This document shows, in pieces, positions 7,371-15,381 of a DNA stretch of 30,287 nucleotides; position 1 is the stretch's first letter, and the number at the start of each line of letters is the position of its first letter. Source of the DNA: a virus; the IMG/VR virus record IMGVR_UViG_3300025879_000070, positions 1-30,287 of that record, one strand, 5' to 3'. A program made the translations under genes and the position numbers. The notes beneath the pieces were generated by a model. That model saw only the letters and a program-made list of their open reading frames with translations, was not told where the DNA came from and did not search any database.

Positions 7371-8945
7371 ATGGCACAAGACATAAAAAAGATTATAGCA
7401 CAGGAATATCTAAGATGTGCTAAAGATCCAGCTTACTTCATGAAGAAGTATTGTTATATTCAACACCCTACCCGAGGTAGGATACTATTTAACCTATACC
7501 CTTTCCAATCAGAAGTACTACATTTATTTAAAGACAATCAATATATCATAACATTAAAGTCAAGACAGTTAGGTATTTCTACCTTAGCTGCTGCTTATAG
7601 TTTATGGTTGATGTTATTTCATAAAGATAAGAACGTACTTGCTTTAGCGACAACACAAGCTACAGCACGTAACTTAGTTTCTAAAACTATGTTTATGTAT
7701 GACCAACTACCTAAGTGGTTGAAATTACCTGCAGTAGAGAAAAATAAACTATCTTTAAGACTTAAAAACGGATCAAAGATAACAGCAAAATCATCTAATG
7801 CAGATGCTGCTCGTTCGGAAGCGGTATCGTTATTATTGATTGATGAGGCAGCGTTTATTGATAATATTGAAGAGACCTTTGCAGCAGCACAACAAACACT
7901 AGCAACAGGTGGTCAGTGTATGGCTTTATCAACTCCTAACGGAATTGGTAACTGGTTTCATCAGACATGGGATAAAGCAGAAACAGGAGAAAATTCTTTT
8001 CTACCGGTAAAATTACCTTGGACAGTACATCCGGAGAGAAAACAAGATTGGAGAGATCAACAGGATAAAGACCTAGGACCAAGGATGGCAGGTCAGGAAT
8101 GTGACTGTGACTTCTTAGCATCAGGTGATACAGTATTTGAACCAGACGATCTAACATTCTATGAACAAACCTACCAGAAAGATCCTATGGAAAAAAGAGG
8201 AGTAGACGGTAATTTATGGATATGGGAACAACCTGACTATACTAAATCATATATGGTTGTATCCGATGTAGCTCGAGGAGATTCTAAGGATTACTCTGCA
8301 TTTCATGTATTCGATATAGAATCAGCAACTCAAGTAGCTGAATATAAAGGTAAGGTATCTCCTAAGGATCTAGGTAATATACTAGTTGCAATAGCATCAG
8401 AATACAATGATGCATTACTTGTTGTAGAAAATGCAAACATAGGATGGGCTACTATTGAACAGGTGATGGAAAGGGAATACCGTAATTTATATTATAGTCC
8501 TAAAAGTCAAATGGACACTGTAGAATCCTATATGGGTAAATACGAAAGAGATCAACTAGTACCAGGATTTACAATGTCTATGAAAACTCGTCCTCTTGTA
8601 TTAGCAAAGATGATGGAGTATATACGTGAGAAATCTGTTACAATACAGTCTAAGCGATTGATGGCTGAGATGAGAGTATTTGTATGGAAGAACGGTAAAG
8701 CACAAGCACAGACAAATTATAACGATGATTTAATAATGTCTTTCGCAACAGCACTATATGTTCGAGATACAGCTTTAAGATTAAGACAGCAGGGTATGGA
8801 CTTAGCTAGAGCACAACTTTCCTCTTTCACAAACCTAAATGCTAGAAACCAATCCATCATATCTTCAGTAGGTTCCCAAGCAAATAATCCGTATATTGTT
8901 AAGACGGATCATGGAAATGAGGATATTTCTTGGATAATAGGATAA
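7371..8945 (+). CDS. 17: Terminase large subunit (gp17-like)
   Basis: This 524-residue protein is the ATPase-nuclease motor that pumps DNA into the prohead through the portal and cuts the concatemer. The N-terminal ATPase has a Walker A-like SRQLGIST at 64-71, Walker B LLLIDEA at 154-160 with the catalytic Glu at 159, and the coupling motif STPNG at 187-191. The C-terminal RNase H-like nuclease has D299 in VVSDVARGD, E353 in LLVVENANIG and NDD at 451-453. Length and order of motifs match T4 gp17, though T4 gp17 is somewhat longer. It is followed directly by the portal gene with no sheath or tube gene between. A CTATTTATAC box ends 13 bases before the ATG. No small terminase (gp16) is visible. 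Confidence 0.95.
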   Translation: MAQDIKKIIAQEYLRCAKDPAYFMKKYCYIQHPTRGRILFNLYPFQSEVLHLFKDNQYIITLKSRQLGISTLAAAYSLWLMLFHKDKNVLALATTQATARNLVSKTMFMYDQLPKWLKLPAVEKNKLSLRLKNGSKITAKSSNADAARSEAVSLLLIDEAAFIDNIEETFAAAQQTLATGGQCMALSTPNGIGNWFHQTWDKAETGENSFLPVKLPWTVHPERKQDWRDQQDKDLGPRMAGQECDCDFLASGDTVFEPDDLTFYEQTYQKDPMEKRGVDGNLWIWEQPDYTKSYMVVSDVARGDSKDYSAFHVFDIESATQVAEYKGKVSPKDLGNILVAIASEYNDALLVVENANIGWATIEQVMEREYRNLYYSPKSQMDTVESYMGKYERDQLVPGFTMSMKTRPLVLAKMMEYIREKSVTIQSKRLMAEMRVFVWKNGKAQAQTNYNDDLIMSFATALYVRDTALRLRQQGMDLARAQLSSFTNLNARNQSIISSVGSQANNPYIVKTDHGNEDISWIIG

Positions 8946-8949
8946 ACGA

Positions 8950-8961
8950 TATTTATAAATA
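8950..8961 (+). promoter_or_regulatory. Putative late promoter box upstream of gp20
   Basis: TATTTATAAATA contains the recurring motif (8950-8958) and, overlapping it, TATAAATA (8954-8961) in T4 late orientation. The portal ATG follows at 8972. Confidence 0.5.
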
Positions 8962-8971
8962 AACTAGATAA

Positions 8972-10894
8972 ATGGCAGATACTTCACTCTTTAAACGATT
9001 AGGTAGATTATTTTCTTCTGACGTAGTGATTAGAAACGTAGGTGGTGATCAACTAAAAGTCGCAGATGTAAATCAAATACAAACTACCGGTAGGTATGAA
9101 ACTAATTCTCTAGTAGACAGGTTTTCAAGATTATATATTTACAACAACAAGAATATATTTAACCCAAATTTAAATTACCAAACACTCCGTATACAGTTAT
9201 ATTCTGACTACGAAGCAATGGATACAGATCCATTAATAGCATCAACACTGGATATATTAGCAGATGAAGCTACACTAAAGAGTGATATGGGAGAAGTACT
9301 TTCAATCAAATCCTCTGACGAAAATATACAAAAAGTACTTTATAACTTATTTTACGATGTTTTAAACATAGAATTCAACTTATGGTCTTGGACACGTAAT
9401 ATGTGTAAATACGGTGATTTTTTCCTTAAATTAGAGATAGCAGAGGAGTTTGGAGTATATAACGTACTACCGTATACTGTCTACCATATGACAAGACAAG
9501 AAGGGCAAGACCCGGAAAATCCTGCTAAAGTTACTTTTCAATTAGATCCTGATGGTTTAGCATCATCACAAGATCCTAACTACAGACCTAAGAGTAACGA
9601 CAAGGTGGTCGAATTTGATAACTACGAAGTTGCTCACTTTAGATTAATATCAGACACTAACTACCTACCTTATGGCCGTTCTTTTATAGAACCAGCAAGA
9701 AAAATATTTAAACAGTTAACTTTAATGGAAGATGCGATGTTAATTCACCGTATCATGAGAGCACCAGAAAAGAGAACATTTTACGTTAATGTAGGACAAA
9801 TACCGCCGAATGAAGTTGAGCAGTTTATGCAAAAAACTATTAACGGTATGAAAAAAACTCCATACGTTGATCCTAATACTGGAGATTACAACCTTAGATT
9901 CAATATGATGAATATGATGGAAGACTTCTACCTACCGGTAAGAGGAGGAGATACATCAACTAAGATTGAGACTACTAAGGGATTAGAGTACGACGGAACA
10001 AATGACATTGAATACCTTAGAGATAAGATGTTTGCTGCATTAAAGGTACCTAAAGCGTATTTTGGATATGAAAAAGATCTTTCAGGTAAAGCAACTTTAG
10101 CAGCAGAGGATATAAGATTTGCTAGAACAGTAGAAAGAATACAAAGAATATTAGAATCTGAACTTACTAAAATTGCACTAGTACATTTATACGTTCAAGG
10201 GTTTAAAGGAGAGTCATTAACTAATTTTGAAATTAAGTTAACTAATCCTTCTATCATTTTTGAACAAGAAAAAATAGCTCTATTAAAAGAAAAAGTAGAT
10301 TTAGCATCACAGATGTTAGATACTAAATTATTCCCAACAGACTACGTTTACGACCATATCTTCAATATATCAGAAGATAAGTATATGGAGATGAGAGACC
10401 TAGTTACGGAGGATTATAAACGATTATTTAGAATTACTCAAATAGAAAATGAAGGGAATGATCCTGCAAAATCAGGTAAATCTTACGGTACACCTCATGA
10501 TTTAGCATCTCTCTACGGTAGAAGAAAAGGAGAAGATAAAGGTACATCCTTTGGAGAAGTACCTGCAGGATATGAAGATGAAGTAGGAGGTATAGGAGAG
10601 ATAGGTCCTGAAGGAGGTCGTCCTAGAACACATGCCTCACACTACGGAACAAACTCAGGACTAGGAGGTAGGGATCCACTTGGAAAACAAGGAATGAAAG
10701 GAGGCTACGATTCAGACAATGAAAACGTAAATGAGAATGAAAATAAAGAGAAAGTAGATAATACCCTTGCAAAGTCTCTTTTTTATAAAAATAAAAGCAT
10801 GTTTACAGATAAGAAGCAAATAATTTTTGAGAATAAAGAAGAAGAAGAGGATAAGTTACTGGATGAATCACAAATCCAAGATTTAGATAATTAA
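8972..10894 (+). CDS. 20: Portal protein (gp20-like)
   Basis: This is a 640-residue protein. It should form the dodecameric ring at the head vertex through which DNA enters and to which terminase and the neck bind. The central and C-terminal core has gp20-type segments such as DGTNDIEYLRDKMFAALKVP and the stem/helix region KATLAAEDIRFARTVERI at about 372-390. From about residue 496 the sequence changes to a Gly- and Asp/Glu-rich, probably disordered tail of about 145 residues (GEVPAGYEDEVGGIGEIGPE, then an Asn/Glu/Lys-rich end). T4 gp20 is about 524 residues, so the tail is an addition. The start lies 13 bases after the TATTTATAA motif (8950-8958). Confidence 0.92.
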   Translation: MADTSLFKRLGRLFSSDVVIRNVGGDQLKVADVNQIQTTGRYETNSLVDRFSRLYIYNNKNIFNPNLNYQTLRIQLYSDYEAMDTDPLIASTLDILADEATLKSDMGEVLSIKSSDENIQKVLYNLFYDVLNIEFNLWSWTRNMCKYGDFFLKLEIAEEFGVYNVLPYTVYHMTRQEGQDPENPAKVTFQLDPDGLASSQDPNYRPKSNDKVVEFDNYEVAHFRLISDTNYLPYGRSFIEPARKIFKQLTLMEDAMLIHRIMRAPEKRTFYVNVGQIPPNEVEQFMQKTINGMKKTPYVDPNTGDYNLRFNMMNMMEDFYLPVRGGDTSTKIETTKGLEYDGTNDIEYLRDKMFAALKVPKAYFGYEKDLSGKATLAAEDIRFARTVERIQRILESELTKIALVHLYVQGFKGESLTNFEIKLTNPSIIFEQEKIALLKEKVDLASQMLDTKLFPTDYVYDHIFNISEDKYMEMRDLVTEDYKRLFRITQIENEGNDPAKSGKSYGTPHDLASLYGRRKGEDKGTSFGEVPAGYEDEVGGIGEIGPEGGRPRTHASHYGTNSGLGGRDPLGKQGMKGGYDSDNENVNENENKEKVDNTLAKSLFYKNKSMFTDKKQIIFENKEEEEDKLLDESQIQDLDN

Positions 10895-10897
10895 TTA

Positions 10898-10907
10898 CTA
10901 TTTATAA
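10898..10907 (+). promoter_or_regulatory. Putative late promoter box upstream of 10947 gene
   Basis: CTATTTATAA, 39 bases before the ATG, directly after the portal stop. The longer leader contains AAGGGG far from the start. Confidence 0.5.
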
Positions 10908-10946
10908 CAGTAAGGGGTACCAAAAGTACTGCAAAACTACAAGATA

Positions 10947-11801
10947 ATGCGCATCAAACACAGTAAGTATAGAAATACAGGGCTCATATTTGAACTATTA
11001 GTTAAGCAAATCGCTGCTGATACACTAAGCAAAAAAGACTCTCCAGCCGTAGCTATTCTTAAAAAGAATTTTACAGGTAAAACAGCTTTAGTTCGTGAAT
11101 TTAAATTATATGAGTTTATCTTAAAAAATAAATCTGTCCCACAATCCAAAGCAGAATCAATAGTATCTACAATAATTGAAGTCTCTAGAGGAATGGATAG
11201 AAACATTTTAAAGAAACAGAGGTACAACCTTATCAAAGATATAAAAGAGAGTTATAACTTAGAAGAGTTTTTCTCAATAAGTATAAATGACTACAAACCA
11301 TTAGCCGCTCTATACTGTTTAATGGAAGCTCACAAAGTAACTGATGTAGTAGATCCTAATTTTTTAGTTGACAATAAAACAACTATTTTAGAACACCTTA
11401 CAAAAGAGCAGCAAAATAAAGCACAAGTAAGAGATACGTTAATTGAAGAGTATTCAAAATATGACAAAGACTTAAAACTTCTTACCTTCAAAATTCTACT
11501 CGAAAAATTTAACAATAAATACGACTCTCTTCTCCCAGAACAGAAAAATGTACTAAAAGAATTTATAACATCAGTTGACTCTTCTAATAGATTACGTACA
11601 ATAGTTAATAAAGAATTTCACAAATTAAAAGAAGAAATTCTTAAATTAAAAGAGAGTATAGGAGATGAGATTGTAGCAATTAAATTACAGGAAGTTGTAA
11701 AAACTATTGAACCAGTTTCTAAATTGAAAAAAGTAACTGATGATCATCTTGTAAATATAATGCAATATTACGAATTAGTTCAAGAATTAAAAGAACTATG
11801 A
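10947..11801 (+). CDS. Conserved helical head-module protein, possible prohead core component
   Basis: This 284-residue protein is almost entirely alpha-helical, Lys- and Leu-rich. It begins MRIKHSKYRNTGLIFELLVK, a sequence I recall as conserved in marine T4-like phages at this position, with no assigned function. In T4 the interval between gp20 and gp21 holds prohead core proteins gp67 and gp68, so a core or assembly role is plausible by position only. The ATG at 10947 is preceded by a 49-base leader after the 10898 CTATTTATAA box. Its stop overlaps the next ATG (ATGA), so translation of the following small gene is likely coupled. Confidence 0.6.
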   Translation: MRIKHSKYRNTGLIFELLVKQIAADTLSKKDSPAVAILKKNFTGKTALVREFKLYEFILKNKSVPQSKAESIVSTIIEVSRGMDRNILKKQRYNLIKDIKESYNLEEFFSISINDYKPLAALYCLMEAHKVTDVVDPNFLVDNKTTILEHLTKEQQNKAQVRDTLIEEYSKYDKDLKLLTFKILLEKFNNKYDSLLPEQKNVLKEFITSVDSSNRLRTIVNKEFHKLKEEILKLKESIGDEIVAIKLQEVVKTIEPVSKLKKVTDDHLVNIMQYYELVQELKEL

Positions 11802-12061
11802 AAATAAGTCAATTAAGAGAACTTATTAAAGAAGTACTTCATGAAATAAATGAAGTTAGTACAACAGGAACTGGTGCTAGTTTTACACCGGGTACAGGAG
11901 CGCAGTACGCAACTCCTAATGCTTTTTCTAAAAATAGCAAAAAAAATAATGCTACTAAATACGCAGAAAAACTTGGGTATAAAGTAGCAAAGAATAAAAA
12001 GAGACCGTATAATACAAAAATGTTCGACTACTTAGATGAAGACACTACAGGAAAAATATAA
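11798..12061 (+). CDS. Small protein with targeting-like leader and gp23-like arm motif
   Basis: This is an 87-residue protein. The leader MKISQLRELIKEVLHEINEV contains I10-K11-E12, L14-H15-E16 and I17-N18-E19, any of which could be cut by a gp21-type protease. It is followed by STTGTGASFTPGTGAQYATP, which matches the region just after the likely cleavage site of the major capsid protein (SNTGTGASFNAGGGEQW). The rest is basic (KNSKKNNATKYAEKLGYKV) and ends in an acidic tip. It may be a small capsid-associated or internal protein sharing a processed N-terminal arm with gp23. It overlaps the preceding gene by 4 bp and the next by 26 bp. Confidence 0.6.
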   Translation: MKISQLRELIKEVLHEINEVSTTGTGASFTPGTGAQYATPNAFSKNSKKNNATKYAEKLGYKVAKNKKRPYNTKMFDYLDEDTTGKI

Positions 12062-13772
12062 TGCAATTTTAGAGGGAAAGTTCCCTAAAGCACAGTTTGT
12101 TAGAGACGCTCGTATGGAGCTACCTAACCTAATTACTCAATTCAACGGATTTGAAGACACTACTACTATTTTAAAGAATAGAGGAATGATATTTGAAGCT
12201 AAGAAAGTAGAGGTAGAAGAGTACGATAAACCAGCACCAGGTTACTCTATCGAAACATTAGAAAGAGCAGTAGACTATGAAATTGAAGGATTGGGATTAC
12301 AATCTCAAGAAACAGTATCAGAAGAAGACTACGCAAAAGCTAAAGCAAAAGCAGAAAAAAACTTAGATAAAGATCCAAACCACTACTTAGACTTACTTTC
12401 AGGTGAGTCTAATAAAGTTGATAAACATGACAAATATGTAGAGGTTAAGAAAAATAATCACGTAGATACTTTTAATGGAATGAAAAAAGCTGAATTAAAG
12501 GAAAGTATTGTTGAAAAAGCAATGGCGAAAGGGTACACAAAAGAGCAAGTTGAAGCAGCATTAAGTAGACTAAAAGAAAAGAAAGGAACAGACCACGACG
12601 GAGATGGTGACATCGATGGTGATGATTACATGGCTGCTAAAGATAAAGCTATCAAAAAAGCAATAGGCAAAAAAGTAAATGAAGCAGATCATAATTTCAA
12701 GGAAGGAGATAAAGTATCTGTATTTATGAGAGGTACTAAAGCTAATGGACCAGAAGAAGTAACAATAGTTGCAATGGATCCATCTGGAGTTGCTATTGTT
12801 AAGAATGTAGAAGGACAAGAAGATGAGGTATTTATTAAAGATATGCAGCCTGTTCAACAAGTAAAGGAAGTAGAAGCGTCAATAGAACCTCAAAAACTAC
12901 AAGATATGGGATATAGTGCTGGAGAAAAAGCATTAATGGATTTAGATTCAGAAATCTTCAATCAACCGCATTTTGATAGTTATGCAAGCGGTTTTATTAA
13001 AGGCTTTCAAGACAATATTGAAGCAAGTCAAGACTATGCAGCTCACTATGTTAACGAAGGTAGACGTAGAAAAATGAAAGGCGGTAAAGTAGTAACAGAA
13101 AATGATTATGAAACCGGCGGATATGTAGAGTCTATGGGGCCTATGTTAGATAAGGTACTAAAACAACTTATTGCCGTATGGGATGAATGGAAAGAAGGAC
13201 CAGCAACAGAACCAGGTATGGTTCCTTTTGCTAAAAAAGATTTAGTAAGCTATATTGACAGTAAAATATCTGAAGGAGAAGATATTGTAGAACATACTGT
13301 AGAAGAGCATAAAGAAATAAAAGAAGCATTTAAAGCTATTATTTCTAAAGTACTTAAAGAAGAAGTAATAACAGAAGCAGCTACAGGGAATCTAGCTAAT
13401 ATAGCAGATACGTATAATGATTTCGAAGGAATGCAATCAGCAGTTAATGCATTAGAGAACATTGTAACAGATGTAGAATCTTACTATGCTAAGACAAAAG
13501 AAAAGATTCAAAAAGTATATGATAGCTTCAATAACATTAAAAACCCAGAAGGGATAGTAATGGGAGCTCTTATCGGACCTGCTATTGAAAGCGCATTTAA
13601 AAAAGACCTAATACCAGTTGCATCTAAAGGATTTACAGAAGGATTAAAATTACCTCAAGTTAAGATGTTAAAACCAGGTGATGTACAGGAGGAAGAGTTA
13701 GAAGAAAAAGCAACAGTATTTACTCCTATCAATGAAACAAGAAAGAGAAAATACACTAAAAGTAAAAAATAA
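12036..13772 (+). CDS. 578-residue mosaic head-module protein with EF-hand-like loop
   Basis: It begins MKTLQEKYNAILEGKF, close in pattern to T4 internal-protein targeting peptides, with I11-L12-E13 as a possible cleavage site. The segment at about 16-55 (AQFVRDARMELPNLITQFNG) I recall as conserved in related phages. Residues 186-197 (DHDGDGDIDGDD) fit a canonical EF-hand calcium loop (D at 1, 3, 5; G at 6; I at 8; D at 12). Modules follow: a beta domain near 217-270, helical segments at 284-335, a helical unit from about 362 to 410, and a C-terminal helical part. VNE triplets at 214-216 and 339-341, ITE at 445-447 and INE at 565-567 fall between modules. Its start lies inside the previous gene. 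Lying directly before gp21, it may be a core or scaffold polyprotein. The function is not established. Confidence 0.6.
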   Translation: MKTLQEKYNAILEGKFPKAQFVRDARMELPNLITQFNGFEDTTTILKNRGMIFEAKKVEVEEYDKPAPGYSIETLERAVDYEIEGLGLQSQETVSEEDYAKAKAKAEKNLDKDPNHYLDLLSGESNKVDKHDKYVEVKKNNHVDTFNGMKKAELKESIVEKAMAKGYTKEQVEAALSRLKEKKGTDHDGDGDIDGDDYMAAKDKAIKKAIGKKVNEADHNFKEGDKVSVFMRGTKANGPEEVTIVAMDPSGVAIVKNVEGQEDEVFIKDMQPVQQVKEVEASIEPQKLQDMGYSAGEKALMDLDSEIFNQPHFDSYASGFIKGFQDNIEASQDYAAHYVNEGRRRKMKGGKVVTENDYETGGYVESMGPMLDKVLKQLIAVWDEWKEGPATEPGMVPFAKKDLVSYIDSKISEGEDIVEHTVEEHKEIKEAFKAIISKVLKEEVITEAATGNLANIADTYNDFEGMQSAVNALENIVTDVESYYAKTKEKIQKVYDSFNNIKNPEGIVMGALIGPAIESAFKKDLIPVASKGFTEGLKLPQVKMLKPGDVQEEELEEKATVFTPINETRKRKYTKSKK

Positions 13773-13773
13773 G

Positions 13774-14352
13774 ATGAATAACTTATTAGTAGATATAACA
13801 TCCTTTAAACCAGTAATACGAGAGTCGAAAGAAAGACCGGGGGTATTCGAGGTAGAAGGTATACTTCAAAGAGCAGGAGCTAAAAACCAGAATGGTCGAG
13901 TATACGATAAGACATTACTTGAAAGAGAAACTAAGAAGTATATAGAGGAATTCGTAAAAGTGGGTAACGCCTTTGGAGAATTAGATCATCCAGAATCTGC
14001 TGTTGTCTCTCTAAAGAACGCATCACACGTAATAAAAGAACTATGGTGGAAAGGAGATGACCTTATGGGACGTATAGAACTACTAAATACTCCGGCAGGT
14101 AATATTGTAAAGGAAATATGTAAAGCAGGTCATACAATAGGGATTTCATCAAGAGGAACAGGTTCAGTACAACAAACAAACGAAGGAACTTTAGAGGTAC
14201 AACCTGATTTTGAATTAGTATGTTGGGATTTTGTTTCTAATCCATCTACACATGGTGCATTCATGAACCCGGTTAGTTTAAATGAAGGTAAGCAACAAAC
14301 AAATAAGTACGGAAAATTAAACACAATAATAAACGATATATTAAGAGCATAA
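13774..14352 (+). CDS. 21: Prohead maturation protease (gp21-like)
   Basis: This 192-residue serine protease should cleave scaffold, capsid and internal proteins inside the prohead at hydrophobic-x-Glu sites. The catalytic candidates are H72 in GELDHPES, S125 or S126 in GISSRG, and D152 in CWDFVSNPS, the arrangement of the T4 gp21/herpesvirus-type fold. I place the start at 13774 (MNNLLVDITSFKP), one base after the stop of the preceding gene. An upstream ATG at 13732 is in frame but lies within the previous gene and adds a poorly conserved lysine-rich stretch. The C-terminal end contains SLNEGK, a possible self-cleavage site. It lies between the core/accessory proteins and gp22, as expected for T4-like phages. 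Confidence 0.9.
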   Translation: MNNLLVDITSFKPVIRESKERPGVFEVEGILQRAGAKNQNGRVYDKTLLERETKKYIEEFVKVGNAFGELDHPESAVVSLKNASHVIKELWWKGDDLMGRIELLNTPAGNIVKEICKAGHTIGISSRGTGSVQQTNEGTLEVQPDFELVCWDFVSNPSTHGAFMNPVSLNEGKQQTNKYGKLNTIINDILRA

Positions 14353-14355
14353 AAA

Positions 14356-15177
14356 ATGGAAAACAATTTTAACTTAAGAAAATTCTTAACAGAAAACAAA
14401 CTAACAGGTAATAGTAAGTTATTAAAAGAGAGTCCAAACGATATTATATGGACAGACGAAGAGGAAGACACTGGTAGTCACGGTACATTCAATCAATTAG
14501 ATTTAGGTGCATCTGAATTAGACTACTACGAAGTAGAGTTACTAGGGTACAGTCCTAGTACAGGAAAAGCATACTCTGGACAAACTTCTGGAGAGTATGG
14601 AGAGGTTGACTATGACAACATAGATGGAATAAAAGAAATGAATCCAAGAGAGACAGAAAACTATATAGCAAGTCTTAAAAAATACGAACCAGAACACTAT
14701 AGTAAGTTTACAGGTAATAGTAGACAAGTAGATGAAGAGAGTGGAGGTACATTCTTTAAAGCAACAGTAAACTTGGCAGATAAACCTGGTGTAGATTACG
14801 GTTATACCTTACATGCACAAGATGAAGAAAGTGCTAAAGCAGAATTAGCTAGCAAATTACAAGGTCAAGAATACCAACTTAAGGACTTAAAAGGACCTTT
14901 TACTCCTCAACCTAAACAAGGAGAAATTTCATCTAAAGTTGATAAATCATCAATTGAAATAGATGGAGTAGATTCAACAGACTATCCAGATTTTGTTGAT
15001 GCTTTTATATCAGCAGCTAATTTTGAGGATGGAACACCATTAACAGATGATGAATTAGATCAATTAGGAGATGAAATGTCAGATGAGATTCACCAAATGG
15101 CTTACGATAGTTTAATGGAAGGATTAAGTGAAAGAGAAAAGACATTAAAAGAAGAAGTATTAAAAGCTTTAAAATAA
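14356..15177 (+). CDS. Head-module accessory protein sharing the 5846 leader
   Basis: This is a 273-residue acidic protein. It starts MENNFNLRKFLTENKLTGNS, almost the same 20 residues as the protein at 5846, with L11-T12-E13 as a possible cleavage point, followed by an unrelated body. Residues 25-120 are Asp/Glu/Ser/Tyr-rich. A central segment (about 135-175) looks like a small beta domain. The C-terminal segment near 200-255 (DYPDFVDAFISAANFEDGTP, then LTDDELDQLGDEM) resembles a module I recall from cyanophage proteins of unknown function. It begins four bases after the gp21 stop and is followed by a terminator, so it is probably the last gene of the portal-protease transcript. Confidence 0.6.
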   Translation: MENNFNLRKFLTENKLTGNSKLLKESPNDIIWTDEEEDTGSHGTFNQLDLGASELDYYEVELLGYSPSTGKAYSGQTSGEYGEVDYDNIDGIKEMNPRETENYIASLKKYEPEHYSKFTGNSRQVDEESGGTFFKATVNLADKPGVDYGYTLHAQDEESAKAELASKLQGQEYQLKDLKGPFTPQPKQGEISSKVDKSSIEIDGVDSTDYPDFVDAFISAANFEDGTPLTDDELDQLGDEMSDEIHQMAYDSLMEGLSEREKTLKEEVLKALK

Positions 15178-15232
15178 TTCCTCGGACTCTACCGACGGAC
15201 TTAAGCCCCTCTTAGAATTAATTTTTAAGACC

Positions 15233-15261
15233 AACCCTTACAGAAATGTAGGGGTTTTTTT
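15233..15261 (+). terminator. Intrinsic terminator before scaffold gene
   Basis: A 10-bp stem (15233-15242 with 15247-15256, one G-T pair) around a GAAA tetraloop, followed by a run of T to 15261 and more T beyond. It ends the portal-protease-accessory transcript and shields the gp22-gp23 unit. Confidence 0.85.
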
Positions 15262-15274
15262 GTTTTTGTAAAAA

Positions 15275-15290
15275 GTATATATTTATATAC
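15275..15290 (+). promoter_or_regulatory. Putative late promoter box upstream of scaffold-capsid operon
   Basis: GTATATATTTATATAC contains TATTTATA and is a 7-bp inverted repeat around TT. It follows terminator 15233-15261 and precedes a structured leader and gp22 at 15382, so it is the likely promoter of gp22-gp23. Confidence 0.45.
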
Positions 15291-15294
15291 AAAT

Positions 15295-15357
15295 ATACAG
15301 TTCCTTATACTGTATTACTTATTAAAAGAACTTCACATTACGATTGTAATAATCGTA
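15295..15357 (+). promoter_or_regulatory. Structured leader of scaffold-capsid operon
   Basis: Two hairpins between the box at 15275-15290 and the gp22 ATG: ATACAG/CTGTAT at 15295-15315 with a 9-base loop, and TACGATT/AATCGTA at 15339-15357 with a 5-base loop. Most other genes here have leaders under 40 bases. The structure may stabilise the mRNA of the two most abundant head proteins. Confidence 0.5.
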
Positions 15358-15381
15358 CGAAACCAACAAACTATTATTAAA

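Noticed and set aside
13732-13773. ATG at 13732 as start of the protease
   Set aside because: It lies inside the previous gene and adds a Lys-rich stretch; ATG 13774 follows the previous stop directly and gives the expected N-terminus.
15178-15260. tRNA gene in the gap before gp22
   Set aside because: No T-loop consensus, no cloverleaf pairing and no CCA; the only firm structure is the terminator hairpin.
15275-15290. Palindromic operator for a repressor
   Set aside because: The inverted repeat is AT-only and explained by the promoter-box family; there is no repressor gene nearby to support an operator.
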